From contig QVRM01006573.1 of the NCBI GenBank assembly GCA_003439945.1, forward strand, positions 108,501 through 172,500: 64,000 nucleotides of DNA, written 5' to 3'. Source of the stretch: Dermanyssus gallinae (taxonomy: Eukaryota; Arthropoda; Arachnida; Mesostigmata; Dermanyssidae). Both the position numbers and the translations under genes were made by a program. Below the pieces are notes generated by a model. That model did not search any database. It was not told the DNA's origin and was given only the letters and a program-made list of their open reading frames with translations. This document shows positions 38,731 to 48,905 of the stretch, piece after piece (position 1 is the first letter of the stretch; every line of letters begins with the position of its first letter).

Positions 38731-39395
38731 ACTTCTACACGGAATGTCCCGTTACAATCTGGTCAGGTGGGATGAATTTCGGAGAACAATCCCTCGAGAC
38801 TCGAAAAAAAGTGATGAGCATGATGTTTGCCTTGGATATTGACATCCGCATTTTCATGGGACGGTTCTCTTTAGGCGTCCGTCACTTGACCTTGTATCGT
38901 CATCAAATGGTCATGTTAGAAACACCGCGACCACCCAAACGAAGCCCTCGGACACCTGCACGCGCTGCTCTTTTCCTCGGGAGTCAAACCTATGGCAAGA
39001 TATGAGAGCAACTCAAGGCAGATGCTATTTTGAGAAAATTAGACTGCTTTCTAGCTTTTGTAGCACTTAGAGATTAGTTGCCATGCGAATATATCGAATC
39101 TACAGGACAGTGGTGACAATTATAGCGGGGACTTTACTGTAAGAAGACGTGCTCGCCTCAGAGAACTGTGAAATGAAAAATTGCAGGACAAAGCTGACGC
39201 AGACCTGCGACCAGGGGAGTAGAGGTCAACTACTATGGACCGAATGTATTACCAAAAAAACATTCTGGTTATGGTTGAGATGTATTCACCAACAGGAGCC
39301 TCTGGTGGGTATTATTCATGGCTCTAAAGAGCCAGTCTCACACCACCCACAAATCATCATTACGCTTATTTAACTCGTATTGAGTATGCATATAG
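38731..39395. other. No recognised feature
   Basis: Short ORFs only (for example 38772-39005, 77 residues, no motif). Confidence 0.35.
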
Positions 39396-40110
39396 CACTG
39401 ACACTTTTTCAGCTGTCAGCTGCTCTAGGCATGCTATTCAAGACAGACAGTGCAGTGATGTCGTCGCAAGGGTCAAGCAGGCAGACGTATTATTACTTCG
39501 TACACGCCTGAAAGCACAGTCGACAGACACACTCCGTGTATTCCTCATGGAAGTTGCTATTCGAACAAACCAGGTGATGGTAACTATGAACTATGCATCT
39601 GGTATAGGCGTGGCGATTGTCACATGCAAGACCAGACCAGAGGCGAGAGGCACTGAAATAGTCAGGTCTTTAGGTTTTTATTCGGAATTGTTTAACTTCA
39701 TGTTTCCATTCAGAAAAAATGGTTTTTAAATAGCACTGTACGCGATGTCTTCAATTTCAATCGAATTATCTCAACAAGCGGTACACAGCCTGGCATTAGG
39801 CACACAAGACGGCTCCTCACCCACATTGAGTACAAGTAAAGTGCTCGCTCCATGTACATTGTGAAACATCTTTCGAGCAAACTAAAGTTTGCCCGAGTGA
39901 GGTGTCCCCATACTCTGTCAAAGCTATACATCGGCCTTGAAATAATCTTGAGATGGAACAGTGCCGTTGGGACGGGCAGTTGCCGGGCTGCGTCTACCTC
40001 TCCATAAAAAGAGACTGGGGCTGCGCGCTCTGTCTGATAATGTGCGCAGTGAAGGTCGTCCCAGTATAATGAAGCCCCAGATACCGGAAAGAGTTGCAGG
40101 CATTTCTTAG
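39396..40110 (-). pseudogene. Non-LTR reverse transcriptase 3' fragment, His/Cys-cluster family (copy 4)
   Basis: Minus-strand blocks in order: FRYLGLHYTGTTFTAHIIRQ (the FTYLG block after the palm, about 40095-40035), a frameshift, RVWGHLTRANFSLLERCFTM and RSRLVCLMPGCVPLVEIIRL (about 39930-39765), then HSYHHLVCSNSNFHEEYT and CVCRLCFQACTK (about 39590-39490). This is the most complete 3' half of the family in the window, with at least three frame breaks. It starts downstream of the catalytic YADD box, as expected from 5' truncation during target-primed reverse transcription. Confidence 0.75.
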
Positions 40111-41675
40111 CCTACTGCGAGTCTTTTTAAATGTGCGCGTTAGAGTACAAAATATATAAATATACGTGCATATATGTACTATTTTTCCCTGTCGACCACA
40201 CGGCTTCATTAACCGCTGCCTTGACCTAAACCTAGACTATATTTAGGCAGATTTCTGTTTTCAGACCCTTGAGGATGACAGCGTAAGAGCCATCTCTCGT
40301 TTGCATGGCCACTATCATCGTGCGGTTTCTTAGCGCGTATCGTACGTAATTATTCTCGGGTTTATCCTATGTCTAGATCCTCTTGTGTGTAAAGCGTTCT
40401 TTTTTGCTCTTCTTCGTAGAGGTTCTGTCATCTGGCTGCTATCTCCACCCGCATTCTAAACACTGTCACTCTTCGTACTCGGCGTTATTTACTCAGGCTT
40501 CGTCCAAGAATTGGAACGTCATGTGGGCAACTAGCTTAGTTGACTCTTCGCGAATCACCACGCGAGAATGTATAGCTCTCGACTATCATAGCGGTTAGAC
40601 TACTGGACGTTCTTGATCTTATTATATAGCTGCATCAGCTAGGTCTGTTCTAACAAGTGAGGCTAGCTTGCTCTCGGTTTTTCTGCCTTTAGGCACCTCT
40701 GCAGCTCCATAATCCAATATATCTCCTTATAGGTCTTCTCAAAACAAACTTCTGTCCTGCTGCTGCAGATTCGCCGGTTATCATTATTGTTATCAATTGT
40801 ATCCATTGTCACCGTTGGCGCTGTTGCTGTGCCGATTCCCGCCTCCGACCTACGAGCCTCTGCTAGTTCATATCGCAGCTCTGCCAACCCTATAGAATGA
40901 GCTACTATTATGGAGTGTGACGGTCTCCGGGCTTAGTTAGGTATTCCAATACTCAACTGTTTATCGCACTGTGCTCTTACAACACGTTCTTTAATACGCC
41001 ATGCCATGCTTTGTGGGGTACCACACTGTGTCTTCGATCTGTTTGTCACACTGGAAATACATACTATACTGTTTATGGCACTATCTTTTACTAAGTGTAT
41101 TCCCTTTATCTACATAAGCAGCCGTTTTAATTTTAATGGCAGCTGTAGGCCGCTTGAAGCCTATCTGTCCTCCTGGCAATGGACTTGTACGTGCCCCACC
41201 CGTTAAACAGCATAGATAATTGTATTATACGTCTCTGCACGCCACGCAAACAAGATCATCTGTGGGTCACTGCGCAACAAAAACTTCGCGATACCGACAC
41301 TTATTGGACCCAGTGTATTCAAAGCAGTAGGCTCAGCCTAATATTGTACACATCATGTATGAATTCCGGTACAACGGTGCAATAAAACTTGATTTGATAT
41401 TTCTTAAGTGCGTTTTATTGATGACATGCATGTTTTTTGCAATGAACGTGGCCCAAATATGCCGTAAGGCTATTTGCACTATTACAATTTGCACTGTTTT
41501 AGACGGCTTAATAGTTATTATAACATGACTACATTCTGAAGAGGTCGTTGCGGTACGGGTGTGCCGGTAGGGAGCCTGTTGGTAGCCGTTAGTGGGATTG
41601 TTAAACTTAGTCCATTTCTGCTGCCGCTCGTATCGCTAACACTACTCGAGACCTACGCTGCTTCGGTTCCCAGCG
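40111..41675. other. No recognised gene
   Basis: Contains a 74-residue minus-strand ORF (40663-40887) with an Asn-rich centre and a 68-residue plus-strand ORF (41179-41385) followed by CAATAAAAC, which resembles the 3' end of a transcript or retroelement. No domain was recognised. Confidence 0.35.
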
Positions 41676-41807
41676 CACGTCTGGCTTTTGGCGCCAGGCC
41701 GTTTTCCGTTTATTTGAATTTACAACATGACATTGTGCATCCGGCATTTGGCGCCAGACAGTGTTCCGTTCATTTGAATATGTACAATATGTCATTCCGC
41801 GTATTAA
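41676..41807. repeat. Two-copy tandem repeat, about 66 bp unit
   Basis: Copies at about 41676-41741 and 41742-41807 share TTTGGCGCCAG, then TTCCGTT.ATTTGAAT and ACA.TATG/GTCATT blocks, roughly 75-80% identical by eye. Each contains the palindromic GGCGCC. The period is close to a multiple of three, so an ORF runs through both (41561-41815) without recognised similarity. Confidence 0.75.
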
Positions 41808-43345
41808 GACCGTGATGATCGTTCATTCCAATTCGTAATATATAAACGTCTTATAATTATTAACAGGAGTATTGCAAGTAGCATTTATTTGCCACTTGAT
41901 TATCTATAGCAGTTTCTTTCCAGAAGTAGAATCGCTAAAAACTATAAAGAAGTATGCTTTCCGCCAGATGGAACTGACGTAAAGAATCAAAAGTGTTTAC
42001 GTTCAAGCTAGCCTCATTAGTTGTGTTGCTTGGCGGCTTTGACAAGCACTGTGGCTAGCATGGTAACAAGTGGCTCTATTTGTAGTGTAATTGTCATATT
42101 TCCAAAACTTCCCTGTGTTACATAGTCGCCGACATAACGATTTGTAATGTTCCGGAACATTAGTTCGTGCTTTATGGTTTTAAGTACATCAGGAATAGCT
42201 AGTGGTTAACGGTCGTGAATTAGCTCACCCTTTTGCTGGCTGATACTGCTTACGACCATGCTTGAGGCTGAAGGCTCATACCCACGGAGCACCCGGTCGC
42301 AACTGAAAAGACTAGGTCGGCATCAACACAGTGGCATACATGTACTACGAAAATGATGCGTTACGGTTCGCATTTACTGTGGGATGTAAGAACTAACTTT
42401 GGCATGATAGGTTAAATACAATTGAATATATTGTATTGCTGTGATGTTTCGTATTATAACTAGACGTTCGGATAAGAACATTTTTCCAAGCGCAGTTGGT
42501 CTTATGAATAGGAATACACCTGAAATTAATTGTGCATTGTAGAAGCTTCAGATAAATCAAGTTTAATTAACGAAACTATATTACTAAATGCTGCTTTCAC
42601 GTAGTTATTATATACGTTTATATAGTTTCTGCCGAATGACACACCTCACGCATTTCACCTGGCATCGGTCACTCTTAAATTAGTTGTCATGTTTTCCAAC
42701 TGAGATGACGTGAATGTTGGATAAGTCTTTAGACCAGTTGATTCCGACCGAAAAGGTGCCTCTGTGACCGGCTATGCTTCTATGGTGTGTTTGCTTAAGA
42801 ATCTGGCCTCTGTGGCTACCTTTGCCTTGCCACTCTTTGGAAATTGGTCTTTCCCTTATATGTTTGACCATTGCCGTATGTGCATTGTTCTTATTGCGTC
42901 TTACTTCATTATGACGTTTATAGTGTTACGATTGACTTAAGTTTATTTTCCCCATTTGCGAATCAGCCTCGTGCTACAATATTGATTTGCACACATGTAG
43001 GTGACTGAAAAAGTAGTTACGCAGCAGATAGGTGTGCCATTATATAGTTAGATAAATGTGAAGCAGAAACAGCTGGGTGGGGATCTCTACAAAGAGAGCA
43101 AGCACTTTAGTGGACAACGAGTAAAATCTTCTCATTGCCAAATCAGTTTACGGTCAGTAGTGGGTTGTATTGCTCCGTGAGAATGCCCCAGTAGGCTACA
43201 AACCCGCAACCCAACTCCCAACCTTACGCGAGACGCAACAGGAATCGGGAACACCATTTTCGCGACAGTTTTCGTTCACTCTTTGTCGCTTTATAAATCA
43301 ACAGGTAAACAGTGATAGTGCCAGTGTAATAATGCCATAATTATT
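41808..43345. other. No recognised gene
   Basis: AT-rich DNA without a recognisable domain, RNA gene or large repeat. Confidence 0.4.
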
Positions 43346-43384
43346 ACATTTGTTAGTAGGGATTTCACCTCTACTAACAAATGT
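43346..43384. repeat. Inverted repeat (hairpin), 14-bp perfect stem
   Basis: Arms ACATTTGTTAGTAG (43346-43359) and CTACTAACAAATGT (43371-43384) flank an 11-base loop. Similarity of the arms continues outward for about seven bases with three mismatches. Confidence 0.85.
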
Positions 43385-43427
43385 GATAAATATGCATTGT
43401 TACATTGTATATATATATACATTGTTA

Positions 43428-43432
<5 letters not shown>

Positions 43433-43510
<78 letters not shown>
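43433..43510. repeat. (TA)n microsatellite with upstream duplicated CATTGTTACATTGTATATA
   Basis: TA array with one TATC interruption. Just upstream, the segment CATTGTTACATTGTATATATA occurs twice (about 43395 and 43420). Confidence 0.9.
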
Positions 43511-43515
<5 letters not shown>

Positions 43516-43647
43516 TTTTTTTTTAATTCAGACTTGGTTTATTTGCGGAACTGCATACATTGACATGCTTAAGTTCTCGTTATGAAAAGTGGTACAAGGG
43601 TTTGGGAATAAAAAGAGAAAAGAAGATAATAAAAACAGATATATATA

Positions 43648-44527
43648 GGGTCTACAAACAAGTCTTTTCGGATTGGCGCTTGCGCAACTTTCACAGCGCC
43701 CGCCCCGGCGCCTAGGCATAGATCATTGGCTCACTCTTTGTTGTTTTCGTGTAAAAAGAGCGGGGAATCTGCTGGTTTCAACCATTTTGAAACCTGTTTA
43801 GCCGTTTTTTTCGTAAAAGTGCTGCAAAATGGAGGTAGAAAAATGCCAAATTCGGGCGATTCTACTCCATGAGTTTAAAAATGGACTGAGTGCAACGCAG
43901 GCTCACAAAAAGTTGTTAAAATCGTTTGGAGATGCCTGTTGTACAGACAGAATGTGCCAACAGTGGTTTGAGAAGTTCCGAAAGGGAAAAAAAAGTTTTA
44001 TTGTGTATTTGGTGGAATGTGGGCGGAATAGTGCACTATGAACTTTTACCGCGTAACAAGACGATAAATACGGCCGTGTACTGTCAACAACTCGAAAAGG
44101 TTCACGAAAAATTAAAGCAGTCATACCCTGCACTAGTTTCAAGGAAGGGTGTCCTGTTCCACCATGACAACGCAAGGCCCCACGTGAGTAGGGAGACACT
44201 TTCGAAAATTTCCCAGCTAAAATGGGAACTTTTGGAACATCCACCGTATTCCCCCGACATAGCACTATCTGATTACCACTCAGATCGATGCGAATTTTTT
44301 AAGTGGTAAAAAAATCACTTCTATCGAACACGTGCGTTCTGGACTGGAAGAATATTTTGGATTTTTTTGGAAATTTGGAAGATTATTTAGAAATCGAAAA
44401 CCTTGTAAATCGTTGGGCAGAGGTTGTATCTTCCGGCGGAGAATATAAATCAATAAATCAGACCTCCCGTGTGTCCTATATATGTGTTTTCTTTATAGCG
44501 CCAAAACCGAACAGACTTTTTGTAGCC

Positions 44528-44528
<1 letters not shown>
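43648..44528 (+). mobile_element. Internally deleted mariner element, 881 bp, with TIRs and TA target duplication
   Basis: The left end begins GGGTCTACAAACAAGTCTTT (43648). The right end, reverse-complemented, begins GGGCTACAAAAAGTCTGTTC (from 44528). The 28-29 bp TIRs differ by one indel and a few substitutions and are bounded by TA on both sides (43646-43647 and 44529-44530). Known mariners are about 1.3 kb, so roughly 400 bp are missing. The deletion joins the end of the N-terminal helix-turn-helix region directly to the late catalytic core. Divergence of the TIRs suggests an older insertion. Confidence 0.9.
43829..44480 (+). pseudogene. Mariner transposase, internally deleted and frameshifted
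   Basis: The start at 43829 gives the paired N-terminal DNA-binding region (ILLHEFKNGLSATQAHKKLL ... CCTDRMCQQWFEKFRKGKK). The reading then shifts frame and resumes in the catalytic domain with IWWNVGGIVHYELLPRNKT, FHHDNARPHVS and HPPYSPDIALSDYH. The second and third acidic residues of the D,D34D triad are therefore present, while the part carrying the first aspartate is deleted. A further frame change occurs near 44290; the remaining C-terminal region reads SIEHVRSGLEEYF. It cannot encode active transposase. Confidence 0.88.

Positions 44529-44529
<1 letters not shown>

Positions 44530-44612
<83 letters not shown>
44530..44612. repeat. (TA)n microsatellite at the mariner right flank
   Basis: TA array of about 80 bases starting directly at the TA target duplication of the mariner copy. 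Confidence 0.93.
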
Positions 44613-44614
<2 letters not shown>

Positions 44615-44806
44615 TTTTATTTATCATTCCTGTGGAATATCTTTTGAATCAGATGCGTCGCTGTGTAGTACGTCATACAGCGTGCTGCTGGCTTTCGTAT
44701 AGTTTTATATTATTACTATGGTATCATTATACGTATTTTAACAAACAAAATCGTCTGTCGTGCGTTCATACTATTAATTGGATTATTACGATTGTTATAT
44801 TACTAC

Positions 44807-45199
44807 CTAATAGTTTGGTTTAGTGGAGTGTTTCCCCATGGTTCCTTTCGATCTACGCCATTTTTCTTGTCTGCGTTTGGTTTCATTTATATTTTGCCAT
44901 AATGGTTTATCACCGAAACCTAATGCCTCGGCTAGGGGCTCTGTTTTCACTCCTCCTAGCTCGTCGCATTTCAGTACGATACGTTCGATGGATTCTCCTT
45001 TTATATCACGCGCTCTACACCGAACGCTCTTAATTTCCGAGTATCTGGCCGCCAGCAGTCGGGTGTTGAGCATACCGGCTCTACAGTCAGCGAACAGCCC
45101 GGACGCTTGCGAGTTCGGATATATAAAATATTTTCGGCCGTATTCCCTATTTTTGTTGCCATCCTTCTTCGTTTGTTTTGTCAATTTTACTCTGTACAT
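44807..45199 (-). pseudogene. Non-LTR retrotransposon ORF2 C-terminal fragment (Jockey-like)
   Basis: A 130-residue open minus-strand frame includes GLFADCRAGMLNTRLLAARY, then SIERIVLKCDELGG, then LAEALGFGD and KRRQEKWRR. This pattern (R.G.L.T...R......C..C...E.S.EHIVL.C..L.........LGF) is the C-terminal region of Jockey/RTE-type arthropod retroelements known from ticks. The two cysteines expected before ESIEHI appear as one (VRCRA). No reverse transcriptase core could be recognised upstream (45200-45450), so the copy is 5' truncated or decayed. Confidence 0.6.
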
Positions 45200-45498
45200 T
45201 GTAGGCTCTCTGTTTAATTGTTATCATCTCGTGTTCTTCAAAATCCATCGTATAGCACTTAAATTCGCGTTCACAGAACTTTTGCCGTCTATCTCATTTG
45301 CATGTATTTTTTATGCTTCGTTTTGCTGTGAGCAGTTTGACGCCCAGTTTTGTTCTCCCTCATTTGCAGCTATGCTTTTTAGACGACTTAAATACGATAT
45401 ATTTGCTTGTGCTTCTCTGGCCCAGAAGCTGGAGACTCCGAATGCCCCGTAGGTAAATTGTGCTGCACATGTATACCTACATTACATTGCATGTCGGC

Positions 45499-45556
<58 letters not shown>

Positions 45557-45866
45557 TAATAATATTACTTTAATGTAATAATAAGCTCCAGAATATGCTT
45601 GACTACCAGATATAAATAAATATTGGGACACAGCCGTACGCGATGAAAAGCTTGACTTCTATTTTGCTATTGATAATATGTCCTGCAGTGGCCGCACATA
45701 AAGCGGAAATTACACCTTCGAAGTTGTAAATAACTTTTTGTTTGGAGAGGTGTACTGGTGTACTACGAGGGGCGCTCGTGGATGCAATGCTTGACTCGAA
45801 TACTTAATACCCTTCTGCAATTAAGGAATATATATCTCTCTTGCGCTTTCCTTCTCTCTCTCTCTT

Positions 45867-45908
<42 letters not shown>

Positions 45909-45925
45909 CATACATACATATACAG

Positions 45926-45981
<56 letters not shown>

Positions 45982-45985
45982 TATA
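45200..45985. repeat. TA-rich stretch with three (TA)n arrays
   Basis: TA arrays at about 45500-45552, 45870-45901 and 45928-45986. The 209-residue plus-strand ORF spanning 44823-45452 lies opposite the retroelement fragment and its upstream flank, and is taken as a non-coding shadow. No other gene is seen. Confidence 0.8.
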
Positions 45986-46007
45986 TACATATACATACAT
46001 ACATATA

Positions 46008-47748
46008 CAGGGTGACCGAACAAGTGTAGCAAAAATAGGTTGATTAAAAATGAGTGAATTGTAGAGCTCGTTGAAGAAAACAATTTTCCAATGGGGCACG
46101 CTCTCGGAGAAGTCTTGTTTTGGAGTGAGCGTGAAATTACTATAATTTGCGACACTGGTGTTGTTGTCCGACATAGAGCATGTGCCATTGCAAGACAATC
46201 AGACAGAACCTCCTATAGAGAAACTAAGCACAATTTCATATTGGTAAAAAAGCGCTGCTCTCCCTAAAAGACATACGACGCTAGAAGATGCGACATGGTC
46301 CTTTAGAAGAGAGTTCGCAAACAATGAAGCTCTAATATTAGCTTTCACGTCCAACATCTCTAAAATTATAACTCTACGACTACTCGCAGCGCTCAAAAGA
46401 CGATCAAATGGTAACAAATATATGACGTCCCTATCCAGGGGTTGCGGAGTAATTAAGGTTTTCCGAAGGGCATGTCGAGATTGAGTGCATGCATAAATGA
46501 CCCACCCCATCAAATAAATCGTTCGTCATAGCTCTAAAGTATACACATCTAGTTATTATCTTAAGTAGCTGATTGAAGGTGTCTCCGCGAACTACTATGC
46601 ACATTTGGATGCGACTGCAGAGACTTTGTTGGACGTCTTAAAATATGCCAGGAATCTGTCGTGATTGAACCACATCCGCTTGCGAATGCTTTCTGAAACG
46701 CCTTCCAACAGTGTGGTAATGTTTCACTCTGAATTATGTGGTATGCTTCGCCATCCAACCCATGCTAAGAGGTATGTGTGGGTCTATGAGATAGGTATTT
46801 TATATTACCATGCCAGCGCTCACATTCACGGAAAAAACGACTTCAACGCCTACACGAGTAAATCATATGCGGGTTTTTGCCTGCCCAATTCTTATTAAAC
46901 ACACCGTCGTGTATGAAGTAGGCTTCATCCGTGAAAAGCACAAGAAGAAGGAAACTCCGTATCGGCGTATTCTACTAGCCGCAGATACCAGCCACAGTAG
47001 TCAACCCATCGCTCGTAATCTGGATCCACCAGAGCGTGAACTTGCTGCTGTCGGTACGGAGGTAGTCAGTTGGCTTTTAGTACACTGTGCGTGGTACTGC
47101 GACTCGCACCAACGTTTCGGGCCATTTCCCTCGTGCTTACAGAAGGACGATCGGCTACTGCTTGAAGATAGATGCGCTCTTCCATCCTCGATCCCGTCGA
47201 TTCGGGCACGCATCGTGGGTGCGTACGTTGTCTTCGATGTTTGAGACTGCTATGGGACGGGTGTGGACATCCGGTGATGTTGATGTCGATATAGGGATTA
47301 AAATCGTAACATCATTTATACTTCTAAAGCTATGACGAGAGATTTATCTGAAGGAATAGGACATTTATGCATGCACTCAATCTTGACATGCTTTCTGGAA
47401 AAGCCTAATGATTCTGCAGCCACTGATCGCCATAGAGTTGGTAAGCAAGTAATTGTTATAACATGCGCATTTGTCTGAATGTGTTGGCCCTGGGCACTGT
47501 GAATGGTCGTAGGGCCATAACTTTAAGGTATTGGACGTGAATGCTGATAAAAAAAAAAAATTTGATTTTTGCAAACTCTCCTTTAAACGACAATGTTGCA
47601 TCTTTTAAGCGGCGTTGTATGTTCTGCAGAAAAAGCAGATAATAATAACTGTACTTCCACATTGAAGCAACCTGAAACCATGTTCCATTGATTTTTTTTC
47701 TTTAACACGCTTAACTATAAGATTTTTAAAAACATTCCGGACACCCTG
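46008..47748 (-). mobile_element. DNA transposon with long TIRs (about 0.45-0.55 kb) and TA target duplication, 1741 bp
   Basis: The left end CAGGGTGACCGAAC (46008) and the right end, reverse-complemented, CAGGGTGTCCGGAA (from 47748) are each flanked by TA (46006-46007 and 47749-47750). Inverted similarity continues far inward: for example GATTGAGTGCATGCATAAAT is near 46480 and inverted near 47375, and the arms can still be followed to about 46548 and 47312. Between the arms is a decayed transposase on the minus strand. TA duplication and transposase type place it in the IS630/Tc1/mariner superfamily. The arms have diverged by roughly a quarter, so it is not recent. Confidence 0.82.
46860..47250 (-). 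pseudogene. Tc1/mariner-superfamily transposase relic
   Basis: On the minus strand, a helix-turn-helix block STREMARNVGASRSTTHSVL (about 47150-47095) is followed by a stop, LPPYRQQQVHALVDPDYERW, and after a frameshift LFTDEAYFIHDGVFNKNWAG (about 46965-46905). The TDEA aspartate matches the first catalytic residue of this family. A FSVNVSAG block corresponding to the usual FSVNVWAG follows in another frame (about 46830). Later catalytic blocks were not identified. Multiple stops and frameshifts make it inactive. Confidence 0.75.
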
Positions 47749-47750
47749 TA

Positions 47751-47930
47751 TCCACAACCTTTCACAACCAAGAATAGCCATAATTTTGCCACCAAAATAA
47801 TCGTCATAAAATTCACATTTGCCTGAATGTATCTTTGTGCGCTGTGAATTTTTCAATTTCAAATTTAAGGTCTATTCATGGAATGGCAATTTTACAATAC
47901 CTTAGTTCTCGTTAACAAAACTATGTAAAA
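47751..47930. repeat. Partial extra copy of the long-TIR sequence flanking the transposon
   Basis: The segment around 47815-47875 (CACATTTGCCTGAATGT ... GCGCTGTGAA ... TTTAAGGT) repeats, in direct orientation and about 70% identical by eye, the right arm at about 47460-47530 (GCGCATTTGTCTGAATGT ... GCACTGTGAA ... TTTAAGGT). It looks like the remnant of a related element next to the insertion. Confidence 0.5.
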
Positions 47931-48108
47931 GCAGAAACGTTAACTATTTCATGCTTCAGAATACCTCCCTCCACGCGAAACCGACAATTGAAGCCGCTAG
48001 AAATTCTCCCATGACAGGCTTTCCTCAACCTAGGCAATAAGTTTTGACTATATTTTGTACCTGTTACCCATTTTTTTCATCTCAAGTTTAAATATTCTGA
48101 ACGATGAG

Positions 48109-48111
<3 letters not shown>

Positions 48112-48141
<30 letters not shown>
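48112..48141. repeat. (TA)n microsatellite; poly(T) follows at about 48189-48209
   Basis: Pure TA run of about 30 bases. About 50 bases downstream lies an uninterrupted T run of about 20 bases. Confidence 0.9.
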
Positions 48142-48146
<5 letters not shown>

Positions 48147-48905
48147 AGACGTGTTCGAATTTGCGAGGCACCTTCTGGGCAGTTAACATTTTTTTTTTTT
48201 TTTTTTTTAATATAAGTGCGTTTTATTAATAACATGTGCGATGACCATAACTTCATTTGTTTTTCCGTAAGGCTAATGCCCGTGTACGGTTTTGCACTGA
48301 TACATCCAAGCATCATTGTCAAAGGAAGGAAATATTGTGTGTAGACACACGTATCTTGCATGTTTCTACCTAATTATACCTAAATATACCTAAGGAAGCC
48401 AAAATAGTGACACATAATTTAAATTATCAGAAGTCTCATATTATGCTAACCCCAATAATAAATAAATAAGAAAACATGTTTGTACTTATTTTATATATCT
48501 AGTGCGCAATGATACGTTTTTTTTTCAAATGTGCAACATTTGCTCTTCATAATCATATGACACTTTGCAATGTGCTAACTAACAACATCTAGTTTCATTT
48601 TGTCAGCCGAGCTTAGCAATACTTCATCTAGTCAGTTTAGTGCATGTTTAGAAGCGTACACATGCTTCTGCACACGTGGGCCACGTGCATAGGCAGTTTG
48701 GGTATCTCTTTCTGTTCACACACACATTCATTCATGCCTCCCGCTGATCATCCCCACACGGCAGCAGCAGCACCATCGTTGTCTTGGCAGCGGCGTGGTC
48801 GCCAGGAGTTTCTATTCGAGGAGAGAAATTATGTCAGTGTCACTTAGCGTTGCGATGTGCTTTCGTATGGCGAGTTTTAACAGTCGGTGGCGTTCATTTG
48901 GTGGT

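Noticed and set aside
44823..45452. A 209-residue plus-strand ORF with hydrophobic segments
   Set aside because: It lies opposite the minus-strand retroelement C-terminal fragment, whose conserved motifs identify the true coding strand.
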